This document shows, piece after piece, positions 44,061 to 55,377 of a DNA stretch of 64,000 bases. The notes below the pieces were generated by a model. It made no database searches. It was not told where the DNA came from and saw only the letters and a list, made by a program, of their open reading frames with translations. Location: assembly GCA_900169235.1 (NCBI GenBank), contig FWCC01000244.1, positions 49,803-113,802 of the forward strand, written 5' to 3'. The translations under genes and the position numbers were made by a program. Positions within the stretch are counted from its first letter, which is position 1, and every line of letters begins with the position of its first letter. Source of the stretch: Zarea fungicola (Eukaryota; Ascomycota; Sordariomycetes; Hypocreales; Cordycipitaceae).

Positions 44061-47000
44061 TTACTTGGCCATGACATCGACATAACGACCACTCTTGCGA
44101 GGCTTCTTGGCGCCTGCTTTGCGAGGACCAGCCGCACCCAGCAAGTCATCAATGCTGCTGGCATTGCTAATGCTTGTTGGCGGGCGAGTAGGAGGACCAC
44201 TCGGTGGTGTAGGGACGCCACTACCAGTGCTGGCATTCGAATCGCTACGGATCATTGGAGGAGGGCCACCGCCAATACCCAGGCCAGCGGGAGGGGGCAT
44301 AGTCCCAGCTTTGAGATTCGAAGTGGATGCTGAGCGCGGGAGGCCAAGAGGCGGGCCAGTGGCACTGGGAGGCGGGGTGCCGCTGACAGATCGCGGTGCA
44401 CCTCCTCTCGGGGGAGGGGCAGCAGCCTTTGGTGCCTCTGTCTGCTCGGCACCAGCCTTCTTATTGATCCACCGCTTGAGCTCTGGGTCGTAGACGAAAC
44501 TGTTGGATTCTCCAAGCTTGGCTCGAACAGCCTTGCCGGGAGATGCCTCGCCACTTCCCAGTTCAGTCTTCTTGGCGCCGCCGAACCAGCCACCGAAGCC
44601 CCAACCGCCCCCCTTCTTTGCCGCTGCTGCCTCTGCAGCACGTTTGGCTTCTTCCTCTGCAACCTTCTTGAACATTTCTGCATTCTCGCGATCCAAATCC
44701 GCCTTGCTTTTGCTATCGGCTGCTTTGAGCGCTGGAATATCGTCTTCGTCGTCGTCCATGAAGCTTTTCTTTTTGGGCTTAGGAGCATCATCTTCGGCAT
44801 CATTGCCCATGTCCGGTTGGTACGATGGAGGCTCGTAACCGTACGACTGGGTGGCAGGAGGCTCATATCCTTGCGACTGAGTTGATGCCGGTTCAAAACT
44901 TTGTGATTCAACTCCTGGAGTCTCGAAGCCATATGACTGCGTCGATGGTGCCTCGTATCCATAGCTCTGTGTTGGCGGCTGGTATCCGCCATTAGCAGCG
45001 GCAACGTCTTCTGTGCTGGGTACAGCTGGCGCTGCAGGTTCGAAGCCCGCTTGCTGGTAGCCCTGGTACCCATAGTTGGCGTTCATGTTGGACTCTGCAG
45101 TGATGCTAGGAGATGGCTGCAGGCCGTACGGTTGGACTGGAGCAGCAGCAGCATGTGGCTGATAGGCAGACATCTCAGGCTGGGTTGGTTGATAGGACTG
45201 CTCCTGGACATTCTGGTTGAAGCCAGGATATCCCGCACCACCACTGTTGCTACCGGGGTATGCAGGCTCGTAGGACGTGGGCGAGTATTCGTTGGACGAA
45301 CGGCCATTCACCTGATGTTGGATGGGAGCCGACTGTTGTCCGGCAAACTCGTACGGATTCTGTGTTACCACCGCTGCGGGTGTTATGGCTGGAGCATACC
45401 GAGATGGAGGAGCAGCGGCCTGTGGCGGCAATGTCGCAACGCCATAGCTAGGCGAGGTTCCGTACGTCTCAAAGTTGGAGGCAGATGGTGGGCGGCTGAT
45501 GTTTGGCGTTGAGATAATACGGGCAAATGGCCCATGCTCCGCCTCGGGACCTCCTTGTCCATTTGCATCCTCATCGCCGGAAACGAACTTGTTAAACCGA
45601 TTCCATACACTGTCAGAGACCTTGTTCATGCTTGGCTTGGAGATCCAGCTTGAGCCGTCGTCCTTTGGTGCCTGCTTCAAACGTCTCATAAAGTCGTCGA
45701 CAGAGGCTTCCAAAATGGCATGGTGGTAAGGTGACCGGCGTGTCTGGGCGCTCATAGAAGTGAGAATGGCGTCACAATACTGCAGAGCCTTATCGCGGTA
45801 GCCATGCTCAGCCAACGTGGTTGCAAGCTGAAGCTTGTAGCCAGCCAGATGGGGTGCACCAGCTGCCAGGTTGGCAAGCCCTGATAATGTCAATCCATAT
45901 TCGTAAACTTCGCTCAACTGAAGTGCTTCGGTCTCCTTGGCAAATTGGTCTGATTGCTGACGGTGATCAGCCCCAAGCAGTACAAAGTCTGCGTTCGGGT
46001 CGTCGATGCCTCCAAAGACTGAGATTGATCGGCTAAAGATGAAGCAAATCTGAGCCGCCTCAGCTCTTCCATAGCTTGACAGTAGCTTGCCCAGGGCGTT
46101 CAAGCCGCGAATGTCGCCTTCACTTCTGTTGCTAAGCACCAGCGATAGAGTTTCTCGCCATTTATCCAAGCCACTCAGCACGTCTTCGGTTGGACCAGCA
46201 CCGGCATCTGTAGTCATCAACTGTAGGCCAGCACGAGCATGGACAGGCACCAGCTCGTCGACACAATCTTCAAAGTTTCCAGACAGGACCTTATAGAAGG
46301 CACCAAGAGACTGGTTGCTATGGCCCGGATAATTAACCTCTTTGCGAACGAACTCTTGTGCCACACGGCTATAGAGCTCTGGTGAGGTGGCGTTGGCAAT
46401 TAGCATAGCGTGACCCCACAGCCGCTTGTCCACTGCTGACCAAACGGCTGATTCTCGGTCGCCTTTCAGCAGGCTATCTCGCATGCCCTCCAATGCACCA
46501 GAGTCGACATCATCGGTCTTCATGCTAGTCGCCACGGCCGCCTGGCCGCTGAAGCTCGAGCCAGTAGGAAGCGAAGTGTGACCAAGCTCTTGTGGTGAAA
46601 GTATCTCCCGAACTGATTTCTCAACAGCGGGTGAACCCTCCAATTGTCCATCAAACTCGATGAAGACATGAAGAATCTTCCACAAGAGTAGTCTTTCAAT
46701 AGACCTCTTTGCCTCTAGCGAAAGTTGGGGATTGAAGGACACATCAGGCAGCTCCTTCTCAAGTGCAGTGATACCAGACGCGAGCCAAGCGAGAGCGTCC
46801 TTCTTCTTTGACTTTCCGCGCAGAGGGCCAGGAAACTTGGCGAGATGTTCCGGCAACGGCTCAATATCTTTCATGCTCTTAATTTTTACTTCCCCGGGAG
46901 TTCTCAGCATCGTTGGCGCCGACTGGTTCATTGTATAGCGCGGTGTGCTCTTTGGGAATGAAGTTACAATAGAGCCACCTACTGCCCACGAGAAAATAGG

Positions 47001-50000
47001 CACGCCTTGCCAGCGCTGGAGTGGGTCAAGCTCGCGGCCATCCGTCGGAGGGACCAAATTCATGGTGATCGATGCACCACGAGTTCGAACCGGCAATGTG
47101 CCCATGGGCTGCGCAGGCTGACCAAAGACTGGTGCTGCGGAGGTGTGAGCAGATGATGGGCGGGCTTGGTAATGGCTCTGGCGTGTGGCTCCAGGAGACT
47201 GCGTCTGGGATCTAACAGGAGGGGCAAAGCTCGGTGGGTGTGCAGCGGCATGCGGTGCGTAGTTGCTAGCCGTGCGCTTCTGTGGTGAGGGAAGCTGGCC
47301 AGATGGCGCACTTGGCATCTGTTGGGGGGCAGGGCTGTATCGCGCCGCAGCTGCTTGTGATTGCTGCTGGGGGGTTGCAAGTTGATTGGCAGTTTGGACA
47401 TCATCTTCTTCATCAACTTCACGGGTTGGTGGAAGAGAAGCAACTCTGTTCAGTCTTGGTTCGTAGTTCGTGCTAGCCCGTCTATCAAAATGGGGAGGGT
47501 CGGCACCGGTAGCAGACTTCTCGTGGTGAATCTCAAAATGAGCCAAAGGACTTGAGGTTCTCGGCAAGTGAGGAAGATATGCTTGCGAAGAAGAGGCAAT
47601 TGCGGGCTGAGCAGGCGAGCCGTTTTGACGAGGCAATGGAGGCGCAGGTGAAAAACGGTTGGAAGTTGCAGCTGGTGGAGCTGAACCACCTTTTGCCTGC
47701 TGTGCTGGGGCCGGTGAATATCTCGCAGCATTCCCAGCAGGCGCAGGCGGCGGCATTGTACCAGTTTGTAATGCTGCATACGGGTTCACCTTTGGTGGTG
47801 AAACCAGATTTGGTATGGCGTTCTGTGGCGGCGCTGGAGCCTCAGCAGGTGCAGGCTGATACTGTTGGTTCATTGGAGGCGGTGCAGCAGGCCCGGTTGA
47901 ATCAGTCGGACTGGGGACGCCATACTGTTTGCTAGGTGATGCAGCTCGGACGCTTTGCCTCGAGGCTGGACGGGGCTTTGAAGTCACGGGAAGATCTTCA
48001 AAGAAGTTCTCTTGGCGACTTGCGGTTCTTGGCGGCGGCGCTTGAGCCGTGGCTCCCGTCGTTGGCGGAGCAGATGCTGTGGTTCCAGGGAAAGGAGCAT
48101 ACGCATTTGCAGAGTGAGGAGGAGTTGCCATTGGTGGTGGAGCTGGTCCCTGAGAGACTTGGGGAAGACTTGGTCTCTTTCGAGGCTTAACATTCGTGGT
48201 TACAAGATCCGTCGGCAAGTCATATGGTGACGAGTAACCGCCTTTTGCCTTATCCGCAAAACTCTCAGCCTTGGGCAGATCAGGTCGCTGTGGTGCGGCC
48301 GGAGCGTAACCAAACGATCCCCCATAGGGGCTTTTCTGTGGTGGCTGGGCGGCGTAGCCATAAGAAGTTGCAGGAGCAGAAGCAGGCTGTGGTTGGTTCT
48401 GCGACGGAAGATATGGGTTTGTAACTGGTGCCTTGGCGGTATTGACAGCCGGAACCTCGTCCTCATCATCAAGCAATAGGCCCTCATCGTCACTTCCCAG
48501 AAAACCAGTTGCGTCAACGCCTTCAGTTTCAGCACCGGCATCGTCGAGAAGAAAATCGTCGTCGTCATCCCCTGTGGCGAAAGCTTCTTGCCACTTGGAA
48601 GACAGGTCAGCTACTGGTTCTGCCGACTCTGGCTGAATCTCATCGTTGGCCGAGGCAGCAAAAGCGTCTGCCAGGGCCTGAGCGTGGTGATCTTCGTCTG
48701 CATGCTCCTCCAACGTATCGAACCCGGGTGCCTGCATGGTGGACTCTCCGTTAAGAGAGTTTCCAATAACCTGCATAGTAGACTTCCGCTGAATAGGCTG
48801 GATAAAGTCGTCCGAGGGCTCCTCTTGTTTGATCTGGGAGAAAAAGTCATCGTTATTGTCCTCCGTTCCGAAAGCATCAAAAGACTGGCCGGGCTGAGTG
48901 GGTTCCTCGATCTCGGCAGCAGCAGGGATGAGTGGTAGGCCTTCTTCGAAACGTGATTGCGCCGCATCAGCTACAGCATCGCCAATCTCGCCGCCAATGG
49001 TCCGCTCCGTCGGGGCATCATTTTCCCAAAATGCGCCTTGCTCTTCGGACTCTTCCTGTGCAAGGCTGTTGTCGAGCTCTTCTACGACATCGAGGGCTTG
49101 ATTTGATGGCAACGGGTGCGAAGGGAACGGATCTTCGGCGGGTCGCACAGGTGGGACAATTGGGAAGGAATTTGTTCGGTCAGACGGTGGCATGAACTTG
49201 AATGGGTCGGTATCGGATCGGGGCAGTGTCCATTCGCTCTCATCGTCGTCGTTGAAGCTAATTTCGTGAGAGACGGTACGGGCAAAGGACATGGAGCTTG
49301 AGTGTTGGGAGAGCGGTTGATGTGTCTGTGTCTCTCCGCCGGTTTGCTCTGACTCTGACACGTGCTCTGCCTCCAACTCGGCTTCTGGTTCGGAGGCTGC
49401 TACAGCTTCGGGTTCCGGTTGTGGCTCAGATTCCAGTACTTCGGTCAATGCGTTTTCGGTAGATTCGACGGCGGGAGGAAGGGCAGAGGCGCTGTCTGCT
49501 TCTTCGGCCGGTAACACATCGTGGGCGGACTCGTCAGCAAACCAAGCATCAGCGTCCTCGTCGTCATTGGTGTGGAAGGCAGAAGTAGCTGCTTGCTTAG
49601 CGAATGTCGTGTCGGCGGATTTCAGCGAATCCTGCCCTTCGATGGTATGCTGAGGTAAGCCAAAATATGGTGCAGACTCTGTGAAATGGGCCGATTCGAA
49701 GCTTGGTTGAGAAGGGGCTGCTTCTGTTACAGCCCCATCAACAGACTGCAGGGTGGGATCCTCTGACATGAGCCAGGCATCGGCCTCATCCTCCTGGCCA
49801 TCACCACTCATCCAGGCATCGCCGAATCCTTGGCTATGCGTCGCATCGGGTATCACGGGTTTCGCAGCGTCATCGTGGACGTCTGGCTGTTGTGGCGCGG
49901 CCGCCTGAGTCTGTTCCTTGCTTTCGCTAACGGTATCGGGCATCAGGGCCGGATGCCATGATGAATTTGGGGCTCCTGCAGCCATTTCTCTCGCAACTGG

Positions 50001-50024
50001 TGGACGAGGGATGACTTTAGGCAT
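44061..50024 (-). CDS. sec16: COPII coat assembly protein Sec16
   Basis: Intronless, 1987 aa. It is the peripheral scaffold of ER exit sites that binds COPII coat subunits. The N-terminal ~950 residues are disordered, with repeated acidic/Trp motifs (DADAWL, DADAWF, EDEADAW). The central conserved domain begins near 1010 (PIFSWAVGGSIVTSFP), and the helical Sec16 C-terminal domain (ACE1 type) spans about 1130-1450. The region about 1530-1760 is Tyr/Pro/Gln-rich with several SYGYE/SYGFE-like repeats. The C-terminus is Pro-rich, with the usual KKGGGWGFGGWFGG and WINKKAG blocks. Met14 (49985) is an alternative start directly before the conserved SSWHPAL. Confidence 0.95.
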   Translation of the reverse strand: MPKVIPRPPVAREMAAGAPNSSWHPALMPDTVSESKEQTQAAAPQQPDVHDDAAKPVIPDATHSQGFGDAWMSGDGQEDEADAWLMSEDPTLQSVDGAVTEAAPSQPSFESAHFTESAPYFGLPQHTIEGQDSLKSADTTFAKQAATSAFHTNDDEDADAWFADESAHDVLPAEEADSASALPPAVESTENALTEVLESEPQPEPEAVAASEPEAELEAEHVSESEQTGGETQTHQPLSQHSSSMSFARTVSHEISFNDDDESEWTLPRSDTDPFKFMPPSDRTNSFPIVPPVRPAEDPFPSHPLPSNQALDVVEELDNSLAQEESEEQGAFWENDAPTERTIGGEIGDAVADAAQSRFEEGLPLIPAAAEIEEPTQPGQSFDAFGTEDNNDDFFSQIKQEEPSDDFIQPIQRKSTMQVIGNSLNGESTMQAPGFDTLEEHADEDHHAQALADAFAASANDEIQPESAEPVADLSSKWQEAFATGDDDDDFLLDDAGAETEGVDATGFLGSDDEGLLLDDEDEVPAVNTAKAPVTNPYLPSQNQPQPASAPATSYGYAAQPPQKSPYGGSFGYAPAAPQRPDLPKAESFADKAKGGYSSPYDLPTDLVTTNVKPRKRPSLPQVSQGPAPPPMATPPHSANAYAPFPGTTASAPPTTGATAQAPPPRTASRQENFFEDLPVTSKPRPASRQSVRAASPSKQYGVPSPTDSTGPAAPPPMNQQYQPAPAEAPAPPQNAIPNLVSPPKVNPYAALQTGTMPPPAPAGNAARYSPAPAQQAKGGSAPPAATSNRFSPAPPLPRQNGSPAQPAIASSSQAYLPHLPRTSSPLAHFEIHHEKSATGADPPHFDRRASTNYEPRLNRVASLPPTREVDEEDDVQTANQLATPQQQSQAAAARYSPAPQQMPSAPSGQLPSPQKRTASNYAPHAAAHPPSFAPPVRSQTQSPGATRQSHYQARPSSAHTSAAPVFGQPAQPMGTLPVRTRGASITMNLVPPTDGRELDPLQRWQGVPIFSWAVGGSIVTSFPKSTPRYTMNQSAPTMLRTPGEVKIKSMKDIEPLPEHLAKFPGPLRGKSKKKDALAWLASGITALEKELPDVSFNPQLSLEAKRSIERLLLWKILHVFIEFDGQLEGSPAVEKSVREILSPQELGHTSLPTGSSFSGQAAVATSMKTDDVDSGALEGMRDSLLKGDRESAVWSAVDKRLWGHAMLIANATSPELYSRVAQEFVRKEVNYPGHSNQSLGAFYKVLSGNFEDCVDELVPVHARAGLQLMTTDAGAGPTEDVLSGLDKWRETLSLVLSNRSEGDIRGLNALGKLLSSYGRAEAAQICFIFSRSISVFGGIDDPNADFVLLGADHRQQSDQFAKETEALQLSEVYEYGLTLSGLANLAAGAPHLAGYKLQLATTLAEHGYRDKALQYCDAILTSMSAQTRRSPYHHAILEASVDDFMRRLKQAPKDDGSSWISKPSMNKVSDSVWNRFNKFVSGDEDANGQGGPEAEHGPFARIISTPNISRPPSASNFETYGTSPSYGVATLPPQAAAPPSRYAPAITPAAVVTQNPYEFAGQQSAPIQHQVNGRSSNEYSPTSYEPAYPGSNSGGAGYPGFNQNVQEQSYQPTQPEMSAYQPHAAAAPVQPYGLQPSPSITAESNMNANYGYQGYQQAGFEPAAPAVPSTEDVAAANGGYQPPTQSYGYEAPSTQSYGFETPGVESQSFEPASTQSQGYEPPATQSYGYEPPSYQPDMGNDAEDDAPKPKKKSFMDDDEDDIPALKAADSKSKADLDRENAEMFKKVAEEEAKRAAEAAAAKKGGGWGFGGWFGGAKKTELGSGEASPGKAVRAKLGESNSFVYDPELKRWINKKAGAEQTEAPKAAAPPPRGGAPRSVSGTPPPSATGPPLGLPRSASTSNLKAGTMPPPAGLGIGGGPPPMIRSDSNASTGSGVPTPPSGPPTRPPTSISNASSIDDLLGAAGPRKAGAKKPRKSGRYVDVMAK

Positions 50025-51771
50025 GCATGGGGTATACTAAAAGGCCCAAGTGTCAGCAAGCTCGACTTGAGGCGCGGGAGCGCAGGGTGCAACCGTGGGA
50101 GCAGGGATCGCGAGTTGGAATTAGAAAAAATCAAAGCTTCCCACAGCGCAAAGACATGGATCGTACTGTTACAGATAAATAAAGATCAAATTAGACAAGA
50201 AGAGAAAAGCCCCATGGCACGGTGTAGCAGTAGAGGCAGGGAGCGTCGCTGACGTGACTGGCGCAGGATCGCAGATGCAAGTTGGCAAGATGGATTAAAG
50301 GAGAAACTGGCTTGTCCGAGCTTACTAGTGCTGCAGGATAGTGGTTCGCCCGAGTCGCAGGCGAGCAGCTAACAGCAGCTAACAACAGCTGGCCCATTTA
50401 CCAGATTGGGAGATTCCGGGTGAGAGTGGAGCCACCTTTTTTGGTGGGCATCGGGCCGCTGCTTGATTGAATCGGCTACCTACCCTGTACTGCCTCGAAT
50501 AAATTTAGTTCCTTTGACGCCTGCCAGACTTTGACAAATTTAAAAAGACAATCCCTGAGGACTTTCATTTGGTTACTATACACTCTAAATAGTGATAAAC
50601 CAGCGGGGGGTGCGTTGCCGAAAAGTGCACTTGGTAGCGCAAGCTTGTGGGACAGACAAGACACACGACTTGTGTCAGTCTAAAAGCGCATTGAGACATT
50701 ACGATATCACAACCCGAAGTATGAAAATTAATATAACAATTCCCATTCCCTTATTATTGTACCAGCAACATCACAGTTTGACCACTCTCTTTCGTAGAGA
50801 ATGCATTTGGTAGTGTGTATGACTTCTGCATAGTCAACCGACGTTTAGAGGCAGATAACAGGGTTAGGGTTGAGGCACACCAGCAACTAGAACGTCACAT
50901 CCAGTGAGTCGACGAACTTGAGGCAATACAATTCGCAGCCGAACCTTGGGTAATTACACTGAATTGTCACTCTATACCTGAATTGCCTTCATTATGCAGC
51001 CATAACAATACTTGCAGGCTCTCAATAGAAGTATCCGTTGTAAAAACTGCTGATCAGCCCCGTCTCATTTTCTTGATTTCTGCGCATCGTAAGAATTTGC
51101 CATCGAAATGAGTTGGAAGATCGATCTATGACATTGCCGATTGTGCTTGCGGAGTTGATCAAGCGTGTTGCTTGAAGCATTATGAACTCACTGATGTCCG
51201 CCATTTCATTTATTCTCAATTGCTAGCCGACAGTAATGAAAGAAAAATGGCCAAACAGCGACTGCATGGATCGGCTCTTCCCATCAGTAATTTTGATGGA
51301 TTGTCCGGAACGATTGTTATAGAATTTATTGGGTGGCCATTTATTGTTGAGCTCCAATTTACCGACGCGACTGTCCGCCATCGACTCTCAAATCCAGGGA
51401 CGGTCTTACTACTGGTTTGCGGTTCGCTTCAGGCGCAGTATAGGCATGCATCGCAGTTTTTAATTCGATTACTGGAAGTAGAGATCATGGTACTTGGCAA
51501 GTAGTAGGGTTGCCAACAGCAAACAAAGTGCGCCAGCCAGTCGATCTGGTATCAGTAAACAGCGAAACGATAAGAAAAGTATGCTTGGATCTATGCAGCA
51601 AAAGACGGAGATCGGCCTCCGCACGTATAAGTTGTTTGCTTAAAGAGGATTCGACGTCGATTGGAAGGTGGGGGGAGTTGTCCGACTGCGGACACTTGAC
51701 CCTTTCCCGCGGTAGTTTCCCAAACTTGTAAAATACAACAGCAATTTTGAAAACCGTAGCGTCAACGTACA
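50025..51771. other. Intergenic, no convincing gene
   Basis: About 1.7 kb holding the sec16 leader and the promoter of the aldo-keto reductase. Short frames only; a 110-codon frame at 51172-51504 has no recognisable features. Confidence 0.45.
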
Positions 51772-52771
51772 ATGGATATCCCGACTATAACATTTCGTGA
51801 TGGAAACAAGGCTCCCATGGTACGCTTGCCAACCATGAGGGATCCTGCCACAACAATGGAGACGCGAATAAACTAACCAGAGCTCCAGCTAGCCTTTGGT
51901 GCAGGGACTGCGTGGTATAAAACGGCCGGCGACACCACGCTGGATAAAAGTCTGATTGAATTAACAAAAATAGCCATTCAAAAGGGATTCCATCACTTGG
52001 ACTGTGCAGAGATGTATGGAAGAGAAGAAGAAGTCGGCATGGGCATCAAAGAGGCCGGCGTACCCCGCGAGAAGCTGTTCATCACCAACAAAGTGTCGCA
52101 TAACATCGAAGATGTTCAAACGGCCATTCAAGAAAGTCTCAAGAAAATGCAGCTGGAATATTTTGATCTGTATGTGTCCTGCCAGGCCGCCGTGGCAAGG
52201 ATTGATGGCTAACTTCCACAGGTACTTGATTCACACGCCCTTCTATGCCAAGTCCGAGGCAGATTTCCATCGCGCATGGAAAGCCATGGAGGAAGTTAAG
52301 AAAGCTGGCCTGGCAAAGTCTATTGGCGTGAGCAATTACTTGCGCGCCGATATCGAAGCCACCCTGCGAGGAACCTCGGATCCACCAGTGATTAACCAGA
52401 TCGAATATCACGCATATCTGCAGCGCGCAAATGACTACGTGCCTTGGCTGCAGGAGAACAATATCCAGGTAGGATCGTTCAAGGGGCTGACACCAGATAT
52501 CCGCTGTCCAGATGGGCCATTGAAAGAGCCATTGGCGAGAATTGCGGCGGCGCATGGTACGACGGAGGCGGTGATTCTTCTTGCGTGGGTGATGCATAGC
52601 GGTATAGTTGCGGTGACGACGACTTCCAAACCTGAGAGACTCGATGATTACGCAAATTCTCTCAAAGTAAAGTTGACGGAAGCCGAGTTCAAAGAGATTT
52701 CTGACGTGGGTCGCGAATACCACCATCGGTCGACGTGGACGCAGCGCTTTGACAAGAACGATAGATCCTAG
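51772..52771 (+). CDS. NADPH-dependent aldo-keto reductase
   Basis: Three exons, join(51772..51819,51889..52169,52222..52771), 292 aa. The N-terminal ITFRDGNKAPML and FHHLDCAEMYG are AKR signatures. The catalytic tetrad is complete (Asp54, Tyr59, Lys84, His114), the histidine being restored by the second splice (YLIHTP). Further marks are KSIGVSNY and INQIEYHAYL. The C-terminal cofactor loop carries TTTSKPERLDDY. A TIM-barrel cytosolic enzyme reducing aldehydes or ketones with NADPH is expected; the substrate is unknown. The first intron has a CTAAC branch site 11 nt before the chosen acceptor. Confidence 0.9.
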
Positions 52772-53611
52772 GCAGTTTCAGGGGAAGCCCTTCAGCCATC
52801 TTTTTGCACTAGATCGTTACAGTTATAATCTGCTGGTTAATAAACTGTCGCCTCACAGCGAGTAGAGTAAGAATTCTTTGGTTCAAGTTGGTGGACGCAG
52901 TATACAGTCATAACAAGCAATACATGCAAAGGCAAATATTTCAAGCCATGCGAGAGATCTATATTTATTCAAAATGCGTGACATGGATAAATAATTAACA
53001 AAAATATTTGTCATACTACGTGGCTGTAAGTGGCGCAAAGCTGGCTCATTATTCAGGGCCGTCTGCCAACCGGGAATACAACATACTGCTGCAGAACACC
53101 AGCATGTGCTTCCAGAAAATCGACTTCTGGGTTTATAGAAGAAGCGGGAAATAGGAGTGATAAAATAAAAGTAGTTGTATAGTACGAAGCATTAGTATTT
53201 TTTTTTCTTGTTGCCCGTTTTTTTCCCGCTGTCTCTCTCTTATTGCCTTGTCTCGAGACATCACCATCTTCAAAGCTCACCTCGCGCTGGAACCTCATAC
53301 CAAAATCACCATCAATTATGAAACTCTGGGGTATGAGAGTCTACCGACTCAGTTCAACTTCAACCAATCAACGTCGTCTCCCTCCAACGAAAACATTTCA
53401 ATCGTGGACACCAATCTCGCAACACTTGCCGTCTGTATTCAGCTCTGTGGGCACGACAGAGAACACCGCTATTCCCAACAGGGTCATTTCAACACGAAAA
53501 GCCACTCAGCCCGTGCCGTCTGAAGCGAAACTATAAGCGCGATGTAAAACTCCAGCACCGCGAAAGGGAGGCTACTGGGTATGTAAACCAAAGGCATTGC
53601 CCTTTCGTGCG
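52772..53611. other. Intergenic, no convincing gene
   Basis: 840 bp. Overlapping open frames around 53243-53536 have no homology signature or start context and look accidental. Confidence 0.4.
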
Positions 53612-53619
53612 TATAAAAG
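53612..53619 (+). promoter_or_regulatory. TATA box of the CFEM gene
   Basis: TATAAAAG lies 107 nt before the ATG at 53719, a normal distance for a TATA-type fungal promoter. Confidence 0.55.
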
Positions 53620-53718
53620 AATCATGGTCCCCAATTTAGGTGTCAAAACTTGACAGGTTTAATTAATACATTCTCATTACCTTTCCATCCTACTCTATAC
53701 CTTGTTACTCAATCTTCA

Positions 53719-54246
53719 ATGAAGCTCCTCACCGCAGCTTTCCTTGCGCTGTTCGCCAGCTCCACCGTTGCGCAAAGCAACGTGCCTGCTTGCGCTCAGA
53801 CTTGCATCAAGACCGTCCCACCCATGTCTTCGGATTGCGATGACTCCGACCCAACCGATGTATTTCAAAAGTGCATTTGCTCAGAGTTGACTCCTGACAA
53901 TCCTGTGATCAAGTGCGCAAAATCAACATGCTCCAGCTCCGATCTGGCAGCATTCGCAAGCACCTATCCCGCCCTGTGCCGCGCCCAGCTGTTTGGCAAT
54001 GTTGGGGGGCAGCAGACATCTACGTCGTCGGGCACTTCTGGAAAGACCGGCACTTCCACCACCGCTGCTTCTAGCCCGACTTCTAGCCCGGCTTCGACTA
54101 CTGGTGCCAAGAGCTCATCGGCAGCGTCTAGCCAGACCAGTACAAGCACTACATCGAGCAGCAAGGGAGCCGCTGCCAACCAGGCTCTCCCGACGCTCGC
54201 TGCCATCGCTGGCGCGTTCGCTGGTGCAGTCTTCGTGGGGATCTAG
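53719..54246 (+). CDS. CFEM-domain GPI-anchored cell-surface protein
   Basis: Intronless, 175 aa. The start at 53719 is chosen over the in-frame ATG at 53650 because it opens directly with a signal peptide (residues 1-18, cleavage after TVA). The CFEM domain, about 22-90, has all eight cysteines (25, 29, 40, 52, 54, 66, 71, 87), including the KCIC doublet. Asp47 is a candidate heme-iron ligand by comparison with heme-binding CFEM proteins. A Ser/Thr stalk (98-150), probably O-glycosylated, leads to a C-terminal hydrophobic tail (LPTLAAIAGAFAGAVFVGI) typical of a GPI-anchor signal. CFEM proteins take part in heme/iron capture, adhesion and appressorium sensing; which applies here is unknown. 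Confidence 0.9.
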   Translation: MKLLTAAFLALFASSTVAQSNVPACAQTCIKTVPPMSSDCDDSDPTDVFQKCICSELTPDNPVIKCAKSTCSSSDLAAFASTYPALCRAQLFGNVGGQQTSTSSGTSGKTGTSTTAASSPTSSPASTTGAKSSSAASSQTSTSTTSSSKGAAANQALPTLAAIAGAFAGAVFVGI

Positions 54247-55029
54247 AGACGCAAAATTTATGCAGAACTTGAAGCTGAAATCACAGCTCAAGCTTGTTAT
54301 TGTTGCGGCCTGTTTCAGCTCCTTATTAGTCTCGTCAGATACCGCCACTAATTTTAATTAATTTTTCGACCTTCTAAATGACAAGCTACTATTTGCTGCA
54401 GCACTTTGCTATTACTCGCAAAAAATAGCGCTTTTTTGGGGGGGGGGGCTGCTAGAGTATTTTTGTTCTATTCTCGACATGAGTTAGTCTTCTATATATG
54501 CCTTATTGTCAAGTGCCGTCGTAATCAGAAATGTGGTTATCATGTACCCTCCGGACGGGCGTGGGATGAGACTATACAACCGCGGAGCGAGGGGCGACGC
54601 TAGCTATTGCTCCGTTGCTGCATACCATCAAGTCAGTTTACGCGCTCAGTCGTGTCCCCTAATTGCTACATAATCATCGCGCCTTTGAATACGGCTCAAG
54701 TTCATACACTACTGGTTCGTTAGCCAACTCTAGGAGCCGCATAATATTATTTGGCATCTCTGGCAAACCCTTAGTACTGCTAGATAGCCCACTTACGCTT
54801 GCAGTATCGACGGCTGCAGGCGTTGTGCAATGAGCCAACTGACTTCAGATACTTGTGGCGACACTGCAGAGAATGGCGTTCCATCCTCATCATCTTGATC
54901 GATGTTCGGGCCTTGCGATCGGTGCGCACTGATGTCTGCCGCCTTCGTTTCTTGGCACCCGATTTGATGTCTGCCCGATCGGCGCCAGCGCAGGCGCCGT
55001 CGCGTCTCCCGTCTTGGCATTTTTCAGCT
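54247..55029. other. Intergenic, no gene seen
   Basis: 3-prime side of the CFEM gene with a nine-G run near 54439-54448. No coding region is supported. Confidence 0.4.
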
Positions 55030-55377
55030 TCAATTTATGAACCTTGCAAACAAGCACGCGCCAAGAGAAACACAAACGCCAGCCGATGCGCCAATTACCG
55101 CACCAGCCGTAATGCCGGTTCTATTCGACGACGACTGAGAGCCAGAGCCGGAACCAGAGGGCTGCAAGGAGTCACCAGTATAGACGGTGAAATCGCCGGG
55201 CTGAAGTTTTGGTACGTATGGCGTGGGACCCGGTGAGGCATCTAGATGCGCCATGTTGGAATATCGGAGTGCTAGATTCAACGTCGGCGAGGCGGACTTG
55301 CAAGCCTGATACATTGCTGCCGCTGTGTATCGGCGTCTGCCTAGTGGACCATTACTATTATACGTTAGCCCCTGCAA
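55030..55377 (-). CDS. Possible remnant or exon of a membrane-anchored surface protein
   Basis: A 115-codon open frame ends in a Ser/Gly stalk (LQPSGSGSGSQSSSNR) followed by a hydrophobic helix (GAVIGASAGVCVSLGACLFA). This layout is common at the C-terminus of fungal surface proteins. No signal peptide is present in the frame, so it would need upstream exons on the minus strand (55380-55560 has short compatible frames) or is a truncated relic. No family was recognised. Confidence 0.25.
   Translation of the reverse strand: MQGLTYNSNGPLGRRRYTAAAMYQACKSASPTLNLALRYSNMAHLDASPGPTPYVPKLQPGDFTVYTGDSLQPSGSGSGSQSSSNRTGITAGAVIGASAGVCVSLGACLFARFIN

Noticed and set aside
53243..53536. Overlapping 91- to 97-codon frames before the CFEM gene
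   Set aside because: Two frames over the same bases, neither with recognisable features; likely leader or spacer DNA.
53650..53718. Upstream in-frame ATG of the CFEM gene
   Set aside because: Would bury the signal peptide behind 23 residues; the second ATG gives a clean secretion signal and a normal TATA distance.
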